From Thermocatellispora tengchongensis (GTDB lineage: Bacteria > Actinomycetota > Actinomycetes > Streptosporangiales > Streptosporangiaceae), in NCBI RefSeq assembly GCF_014202315.1, contig NZ_JACHGN010000010.1:62001-126000 (forward strand): a stretch of 64,000 bases of DNA, written 5' to 3'. Position 1 is the first letter of the stretch. Every line of letters starts with the position of its first letter. Under the pieces are notes generated by a model. It searched no databases. It was not told the origin of the DNA and saw only the letters and a program-made list of their open reading frames with translations. Both the position numbers and the translations under genes were made by a program. This document shows, piece by piece, positions 58,760-64,000 of the stretch.

Positions 58760-58831
58760 GTTGTGCCGAGGGTCGGCGTTGTGCCGAAGGTCGGCGTTGT
58801 GCCGAGGGTCGGCGTTGTGCGCAGGGCCGGT
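58760..58831. repeat. 18-bp tandem repeat, four copies
   Basis: Units GTTGTGCCGAGGGTCGGC at 58760, 58778 and 58796, with a degenerate fourth at 58814. They lie between the terminator and the stop codon of the ligase gene. Confidence 0.85.
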
Positions 58832-58844
58832 GTTGCGCGGCGGG

Positions 58845-60383
58845 TCAGCGCAGCTCGCGCTTGAGGATCTTGCCGGTCGCGGTCATCGGCAGCGACTCGC
58901 GGAACTCCACGATGCGCGGGTACTTGTACGCGGCCATGTTCTCCTTGGCCCAGTTCACCAGGTCGTCCTCGGTCAGCGTGGAGCCGGGCGTGCGGATGAC
59001 GTACGCCTTGATCTCCTCGCCGTGCGAGTCGTGCGGCACGCCGAGCACGGCCGCGAGCGAGACCTCGGGGTGCGTCATCAGCACCTCCTCGACCTCGCGC
59101 GGGTAGACGTTGAAGCCGCCCCGGATGATCATGTCCTTGGCGCGGTCCACGATGTAGTAGTAGCCGTCCTCGTCCCGCGTCGCGATGTCGCCGGTGCGGA
59201 ACCAGCCGTCGCGCAGGACCTCCGCGGTGGCCTCGGGCCGGTTGTAGTAGCCCTTCATCACATTGTGCCCGCGGATGGCGATCTCGCCGGGGCCCTCGCC
59301 CTCGATGGTGTTCCAGTCGCTGTCGATGAGCTTCATCTCCACGCCCCAGATCGGCCAGCCGATCGAGCCGGCCTTGGCCGGCTTGCCCGGCTGGTTGAAG
59401 CTGGCGACGGGCGAGGTCTCCGACAGGCCGTACCCCTCGTTGATCGGCACCCCGAAGGTGGCCTCGAAGTCCTTGAGCACCTCCACCGGCGCCGACGCGC
59501 CGCCCGCCGTCGCCGACTTCAGCGAGGTGGGCACCTCGTCCCCGTCGGCGTGGATCTTCGACAGCATCGCCCAGTACATCGTGGGCACGCCGGCGAACAG
59601 GGTCACCTTCTCCTTGCGCATCAGCTCCAGCGCGGGGCCGGGCTCGAAGCGGGGGAGCAGCACCAGCGTGGCCCGGCGGCGGAACCCGGCGTTGAGCATC
59701 GTGGTCTGCCCGAAGGAGTGGAACAGCGGCAGCGCGACGAGGTAGATGTCCTTGCCCAGCCCCTCGCGCGGGAACATCTCGTCCGAGACCATCGCGTTGA
59801 GCAGCATGTTCTGGTGACTCAGCTCCGCGCCCTTGGGCTGGCCGGTGGTGCCGCTGGTGTAGAGGATGACCGCCGTGTCGTCGGCCGAGGTCTGCACGGT
59901 GGAGAACTCGCCCGGCATGCCATCGAGCGCGGCCCACAGCGTCTCGCCGTACTCCGACTCCATGGCGAACGGCGTGGCCGGGAGGACGAAGAAGTGCTCG
60001 GCGCTGCCGGACTGCTCGAAGCCCGCCTTGCCGCGCTCGCCCAGGGGCAGCTCCGGCGTGCCCTCGAAGCAGAACAGCGCCTTGGATTCGGAGTCGTCGA
60101 GGTGGTAGGCGATCTCGCGCGGCTGGAGGAGCACGTTGAGCGGCACCACCGTGGCGCCCGCCTTGAGGATGCCGTAGTAGACGAACGGGAAGTAGGGCAG
60201 GTTGGGGCAGGCCAGCGCCACCTTGTCGCCCTTGCGGATGCCCCGCGCGACCAGGAGGTTGGCGACCTGGCTCGCCACCGTGTCCACCAGCGAGTACGGG
60301 ATGCGCAGGTCACCGAAGACCAAGGCGGTCTGGTCCGGTGCCTCCCGCGCGCTGTCCTCCAGCACGATCGCCAGGTTGAGCAT
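58845..60383 (-). CDS. long-chain fatty acid-CoA ligase (FadD-like)
   Basis: 512 residues from ATG 60383; AGGAGG lies 10 nt upstream. ANL motifs: ILYTSGTTGQPKGAELSH (about 170-187), EGYGLSETSPV (about 310), GWFRTGDIATRDEDGYYYIVDR (about 395-416, two runs) and the terminal TGKILKREL with catalytic Lys. Activates fatty acids to acyl-CoA or acyl-AMP. It is divergent from the GMC oxidoreductase across a perfect palindrome and ends facing tmsB; the context suggests branched or hydroxylated fatty acids as substrates. Confidence 0.93.
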   Translation of the reverse strand: MLNLAIVLEDSAREAPDQTALVFGDLRIPYSLVDTVASQVANLLVARGIRKGDKVALACPNLPYFPFVYYGILKAGATVVPLNVLLQPREIAYHLDDSESKALFCFEGTPELPLGERGKAGFEQSGSAEHFFVLPATPFAMESEYGETLWAALDGMPGEFSTVQTSADDTAVILYTSGTTGQPKGAELSHQNMLLNAMVSDEMFPREGLGKDIYLVALPLFHSFGQTTMLNAGFRRRATLVLLPRFEPGPALELMRKEKVTLFAGVPTMYWAMLSKIHADGDEVPTSLKSATAGGASAPVEVLKDFEATFGVPINEGYGLSETSPVASFNQPGKPAKAGSIGWPIWGVEMKLIDSDWNTIEGEGPGEIAIRGHNVMKGYYNRPEATAEVLRDGWFRTGDIATRDEDGYYYIVDRAKDMIIRGGFNVYPREVEEVLMTHPEVSLAAVLGVPHDSHGEEIKAYVIRTPGSTLTEDDLVNWAKENMAAYKYPRIVEFRESLPMTATGKILKRELR

Positions 60384-60447
60384 GGAACGCGTCCTCCTCG
60401 TAGCCGGTTGGAGACGATGCTGCCCGGCCATACTCGCAGGCGCGGGA

Positions 60448-60463
60448 TACCTACCGGTAGGTA
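60448..60463. promoter_or_regulatory. perfect palindrome TACCTACCGGTAGGTA
   Basis: A 16-bp perfect dyad, flanked after one mismatched pair by GGG/CCC (60444-60467), in the gap between the fadD-like and GMC genes. The ACCnACCGGTnGGT form is typical of TetR-family repressors of lipid metabolism in actinobacteria. No regulator gene is adjacent. Confidence 0.7.
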
Positions 60464-60633
60464 ACCCAAGATTACAAATTGGACGATTACCCGCAAGAGC
60501 CGTGAGTCGCTGGACGAGTCCGGTCAAGGCGATGGACGGGGACGACGAAGCGGAGTAAGCACATAGCGGAGTGTGCGGACGACGGGCCGCCCGCCCCCGC
60601 GACGGCCCGCCCCTCGTTGGAAAGGTGCGCCCC

Positions 60634-62199
60634 ATGGCCACGGCCACGCAGTACGACTACGTCATCGTCGGAGCCGGCTCCGCGGGATGCGCGCTCGCCG
60701 GGCGGCTGTCGGCCGAACCCGGGGTCACGGTGGCGCTCATCGAGGCGGGCGGCCCCGACAGCAAGATGGAGATCCGGGTGCCGGCCGGCTTCAAGAAGCT
60801 GTTCAAGACCGAGTACGACTGGAACTTCATGACCGCCAAGCAGTCCGAGATGGCCGGCAGGCGGCTGTACTGGCCGCGCGGCAAGACCCTCGGCGGCTCC
60901 TCCAGCATCAACGCCCAGATGTGGGTGCGCGGCCACCGCGCCGACTACGACGGCTGGGGCGTGCCCGGCTGGTCCTACGACGAGGTGCTGCCCTACTTCC
61001 AGCGGGCCGAGCACCGCGTCGGCTCCAACCGCGGCGGCGTCTACGGCACCTCCGGCCCGCTGCACATCTCCGAGCTGCGCGACCCCAACCCGGCGACCGA
61101 GGCGTTCCTGCGGGCCTGCGCCGAGCTGGGCATGACCCGTCTCGACGAGCTGAACGGCCCCTCCAACGAGGGGTTCGCCCAGACGCCGGTGACCCAGTGG
61201 CGGGGGCGGCGGTGGAGCGCGGCCGACGCCTACCTGCGCCCGGCGCGCGGACGGCCCAACCTCACCGTGCTCATCCGCGCCCACGCGGTCAAGGTGGCCA
61301 TCGAGGACGGCCGCGCGGTGGGGGTGGAGTGCGCCGACGGGGTGCGGATCGCGGCCGGGCGCGAGGTGATCCTGTGCGCGGGCGCCATCGGCTCGCCCCA
61401 CCTGCTCATGCTCTCGGGCGTTGGCGACCCCGGCGACCTGCGCGCCAACGGGGTGCTGCCGGTGTGCGAGCTGCCCGAGGTCGGCCGCAACCTCCAGGAC
61501 CACCTGGCCTCCGGGATCATCCTGCACTGCCCGCGCGACATCACCCTGACCGGGGCCGAGTCGCTGGCCAACCTCGCCCGCTACCTCCTGCGCCGCCGGG
61601 GCATGCTCACCTCCAACGTCGGCGAGGCCGTCGCCTTCGTCCGTACGACGCCGCAGGAGCCCGCGCCCGACATCGAGCTGATCTTCGCCCCGGGCCCGTT
61701 CGCCGACCACGGCCTGACCCCGCCGCCCGGACACGGGCTGACCATCGCCTCGATCCTGCTGCAGCCCGAGAGCCGGGGCCGCATCACCCTCGACGGCCAC
61801 GACGTGGTGATCGACCCGGCCTACCTCACCAGCCCGGCCGACCTGCGCCGGCAGGTGGCGGGCCTGCGCCTGGCCCTGGACCTGTTCGCGACCGACGCCC
61901 TCGCGCCGCTGGCCGGCCCGCCGATGTCGCCGTACTGGGGGGCGCGCACCGAGGAGGAGCTGGAGCGCTGGATCCGCGAGCGCAGCGAGACCCTCTACCA
62001 CCCGGTGGGCACCTGCCGCATGGGCACCGACCCCGCCTCCGTGGTCGATCCCGAGCTGCGAGTACGCGGCGTGGCGGGCCTGCGCGTGGCCGACGTCTCC
62101 GTCATGCCGGTCATCAACCGCGGCCACACCCACGCCCCCGCCGTGATGATCGGCGAGAAGGCCGCCGACCTGATCCTCGCCGACGCCGAGGCCGGGTGA
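60634..62199 (+). CDS. GMC family FAD-dependent oxidoreductase
   Basis: 521 residues, with GGAAAGGTG before the ATG. FAD-binding VGAGSAGCALAGRL (about 12-25), LIEAGGPD, and GMC signature PRGKTLGGSSSINAQMWVRG (about 86-105). The second signature GAIGSPHLLMLSGVG is near residue 250. The C-terminal HPVGTCRMG and NRGHTHAPA carry the catalytic His pair. Oxidises a primary alcohol (choline dehydrogenase/alcohol oxidase-like) to the aldehyde. Followed after 91 bp by a P450, so it may oxidise the P450 product. Confidence 0.93.
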   Translation: MATATQYDYVIVGAGSAGCALAGRLSAEPGVTVALIEAGGPDSKMEIRVPAGFKKLFKTEYDWNFMTAKQSEMAGRRLYWPRGKTLGGSSSINAQMWVRGHRADYDGWGVPGWSYDEVLPYFQRAEHRVGSNRGGVYGTSGPLHISELRDPNPATEAFLRACAELGMTRLDELNGPSNEGFAQTPVTQWRGRRWSAADAYLRPARGRPNLTVLIRAHAVKVAIEDGRAVGVECADGVRIAAGREVILCAGAIGSPHLLMLSGVGDPGDLRANGVLPVCELPEVGRNLQDHLASGIILHCPRDITLTGAESLANLARYLLRRRGMLTSNVGEAVAFVRTTPQEPAPDIELIFAPGPFADHGLTPPPGHGLTIASILLQPESRGRITLDGHDVVIDPAYLTSPADLRRQVAGLRLALDLFATDALAPLAGPPMSPYWGARTEEELERWIRERSETLYHPVGTCRMGTDPASVVDPELRVRGVAGLRVADVSVMPVINRGHTHAPAVMIGEKAADLILADAEAG

Positions 62200-62290
62200 C
62201 GTCATGAGCACGGCTCGGATTCACCTGCCGCGAACCGGCCGTCCTGTGGCAGGATGCGGGTAACCGAACCCTGTTCTGGAGGAGGCGGAT

Positions 62291-63523
62291 GTGACGCTCA
62301 CCCTCGCGGAGATCGACCTGGCGCAGCCGGAGTTCTGGGAGCGGCCGATGGCCGAGAGGGAGGAGGCGTTCGCGCTCCTGCGCCGGCTGCCGGCGCCGGT
62401 GCGCTTCGCCGAGCCGGAGATCGGCTTCGCCGCCACGGGGCCGGGGTTCTACGCGCTGGTGCGGCACGCCGACATCATCGAGGCCAGCCGCAACCCGGAG
62501 GTGTTCTGCTCGGGGAAGAGCGCCACCAGCATCCACGACCTGCCGGTGGAGTTCAACGAGTACTTCGGGTCGATGATCAATATGGACGACCCGCGGCACG
62601 CCCGGCTGCGCCGCATCGTCTCGCGCGCGTTCACCCCGAAGATGATCCAGCAGTTCGAGGAAGACGTGCGGACCGAGGCCGCGCGCATCGTGGACGCGCT
62701 GCTCGCCAAGGGCCCCGGCCGCGACTTCGTCGCCGATGTGGCCGCGCGGCTGCCGCTGAAGATCATTTGCGACATGATGGGCATCCCCGAGGAGCACTAC
62801 CAGGACATCTTCCGCGCCTCCAACGTGATCCTCTCGGGCGGCGACACCGAGTTCATCGAGGACCTCGACCGGGCCGCGGAGGAGCTGCTCGGCGCCGGCG
62901 AGAAGCTGCGCGATCTCGTGGTCACCCTGGCCGACAACGAGCCCCGGGGCCTGATCAAGTCGCTCACCAGCGCCAACATAGACGGCGAGCGGCTGACCCC
63001 GCAGGAGCTGGGCTCGTTCTTCATCCTGCTGGTCGTGGCGGGCAACGAGACCACCCGCAACGCCATCTCGCACGGGCTGCACCTGTTCACCCAGAACCCC
63101 GGCCAGCGCGAGCTGCTGCTGGCCGACCTCGACGGCCGGCTGCCCGGCGCGGTGGAGGAGATCGTCCGCGTGGCCTCGCCGGTGGCGTGGATGCGCCGCA
63201 CGGTCACCCGCGACCACGAGATGCACGGCCACCAGTACCGCAAGGGCGACAAGGTGCTGCTGTACTACTGGGCGGCCAACCGCGACGAGGCGGTCTTCGA
63301 AGACCCGCTGCGGTTCGACATCACCCGCGACCCCAACCCGCATGTCGGCTTCGGCGGCCCGGGGCCGCACTTCTGCCTGGGCGCCCACCTCGCCCGGCGC
63401 GAGATCAGCGTGATGTTCCGCGAGCTGCTGACCCGGGTGCCCGCGATCCGGTCGGTGGGCGAGCCGGATCGGCTCCGGTCCAGCTTCATCAATGGGATAA
63501 AGCACATGACCTGCGACTTCTAG
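62291..63523 (+). CDS. cytochrome P450, CYP124/CYP125-like
   Basis: 410 residues from GTG with GGAGGAGG upstream. I-helix AGNETTRN (about 250-257), K-helix EEIVR (ExxR, about 289), and heme loop FGGPGPHFCLGAHLAR with the thiolate Cys near residue 361. The segment SMINMDDPRHARLRRIVSRAF is characteristic of the CYP124/125/142 group that hydroxylates the terminal carbon of methyl-branched lipids or cholesterol. Redox partners are not in the window. Tandem with a second, very similar P450. Confidence 0.93.
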   Translation: MTLTLAEIDLAQPEFWERPMAEREEAFALLRRLPAPVRFAEPEIGFAATGPGFYALVRHADIIEASRNPEVFCSGKSATSIHDLPVEFNEYFGSMINMDDPRHARLRRIVSRAFTPKMIQQFEEDVRTEAARIVDALLAKGPGRDFVADVAARLPLKIICDMMGIPEEHYQDIFRASNVILSGGDTEFIEDLDRAAEELLGAGEKLRDLVVTLADNEPRGLIKSLTSANIDGERLTPQELGSFFILLVVAGNETTRNAISHGLHLFTQNPGQRELLLADLDGRLPGAVEEIVRVASPVAWMRRTVTRDHEMHGHQYRKGDKVLLYYWAANRDEAVFEDPLRFDITRDPNPHVGFGGPGPHFCLGAHLARREISVMFRELLTRVPAIRSVGEPDRLRSSFINGIKHMTCDF

Positions 63524-63548
63524 TGCAAATCACCGCATGCTGCCTGTT

Positions 63549-63563
63549 ACGTACGATGTACGT
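63549..63563. promoter_or_regulatory. inverted repeat ACGTAC-GAT-GTACGT
   Basis: Perfect 6-bp arms with a 3-nt spacer in the 84-bp gap between the two P450 genes. It contains a TACGAT word that could be a -10 box, so binding would block transcription of the second P450. Indicates a separate, repressible promoter. Confidence 0.55.
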
Positions 63564-63607
63564 CACACGCATTGACGTGGGGGCGTGAGCGTGCGAATCA
63601 TGGGCCC

Positions 63608-64000
63608 ATGACCGTGACTCCCGCCGATCGGCGGCCGATCGTCACCGCCGCCGACATCGATCTGAGCGACATCGACTTCTGGGCCCGGCCGATGGCCGAG
63701 CGCGAGCGGGCCTTCGCGCTGCTGCGCGCGCTGGACCGGCCGGCCTTCTTCGAGGAGATGGAGGTCGCCTACGCCCCCAAGGGGCTCGGCTACCACGCGC
63801 TGGTGCGGCACGCCGACATCCTGGAGGCGAGCCGCAACCCCGAGGTGTTCTGCTCCGGCGACGGCGGGGCGACCAACATCCCCGACATGCCGGCGGAGTT
63901 CGCCGAGTACTTCGGGTCGATGATCAACATGGACGACCCCCGGCACGCCCGGCTGCGCCGCATTGTCTCCCGCTCCTTCACGCCAAAGATGATCAAGCAG
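63608..64000 (+). CDS. cytochrome P450, second tandem copy (partial, cut by window end)
   Basis: The first 131 residues of a second CYP124/125-like P450 run off the right edge with no stop. ATG 63608 begins MTVTPADRRPIVTAADIDLSD. From residue 17 on it parallels the preceding P450 (FWxRPMAERExAFALLR, LVRHADIxEASRNPEVFCSG, YFGSMINMDDPRHARLRRIVSR, shown in parts), so the two arose by duplication. The heme-binding part is outside the window. Confidence 0.9.
   Translation, partial: MTVTPADRRPIVTAADIDLSDIDFWARPMAERERAFALLRALDRPAFFEEMEVAYAPKGLGYHALVRHADILEASRNPEVFCSGDGGATNIPDMPAEFAEYFGSMINMDDPRHARLRRIVSRSFTPKMIKQ

Overview
The window is about 73% G+C by eye, with strong third-position G/C, frequent GTG starts, GGAGG-type ribosome binding sites and many SARP, TetR and Ser/Thr-kinase genes. 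This is typical of a filamentous actinomycete. A TmsA/TmsB pair for 10-methyl branched fatty acids, a GuaB1-type GMP reductase, a mycobacterial-type LigB and a serpin point towards Streptosporangiales (Nonomuraea, Actinomadura or Thermomonospora relatives). That placement is an inference from gene content only.

Left part (1-14 kb): a small secreted protein; a TetR/SDR divergent pair with an operator-like palindrome; a DUF2207 membrane protein divergent from an AfsR-like SARP/NB-ARC/TPR regulator; a YndJ-like membrane protein plus DUF1990 operon behind a perfect palindrome; a methyltransferase; a serpin; a selenium-binding-protein (methanethiol oxidase family) gene with a small membrane protein; and an asparagine-synthase-like protein. 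A tRNA-Ala(GGC) with its terminator follows at 14 kb.

14-20 kb is a four-gene minus-strand acyl-CoA operon: thiolase, LCAD-type acyl-CoA dehydrogenase, acyl-CoA synthetase and a tandem TetR. Next come a secreted RTX-repeat protein, a hydantoin/allantoin-type racemase plus NCS1 permease facing an XRE-cupin regulator whose linker is a minisatellite, a LysR-metE pair, a PTH2-like protein and MFS transporter, and a DUF3616 protein (20-30.5 kb). 30.5-40 kb carries a Pro-rich membrane protein, FtsH, Maf, a NarL-type two-component system, a beta-lactamase-fold serine hydrolase behind repeated palindromes, and a Ser/Thr kinase with two minisatellites.

40-46.7 kb is unusual. Ordinary genes (EI24, DUF4192, a 112-aa protein, DUF1707/DUF4870, an RlpA-like protein) alternate with three stretches of 0.65-1.2 kb that hold no credible gene. 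These stretches are strongly G-biased on the plus strand and full of short tandem repeats. 46.7-55.8 kb returns to housekeeping: LigB, FKBP, a stress protein, GuaB1, a GyrI-like protein, alpha-methylacyl-CoA racemase, a second Ser/Thr kinase and a 2-hydroxyacid dehydrogenase.

56-64 kb is a coherent lipid region. tmsA-tmsB (10-methyl fatty acid synthesis) are followed by a fatty-acid-CoA ligase divergent from a GMC oxidoreductase across a perfect 16-bp palindrome. Two tandem CYP124/125-like cytochromes P450 follow, the second cut by the window edge. Together with the nearby alpha-methylacyl-CoA racemase, this suggests synthesis plus terminal oxidation of methyl-branched lipids or sterol side chains. 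I see no transposase, integrase, CRISPR array or prophage.
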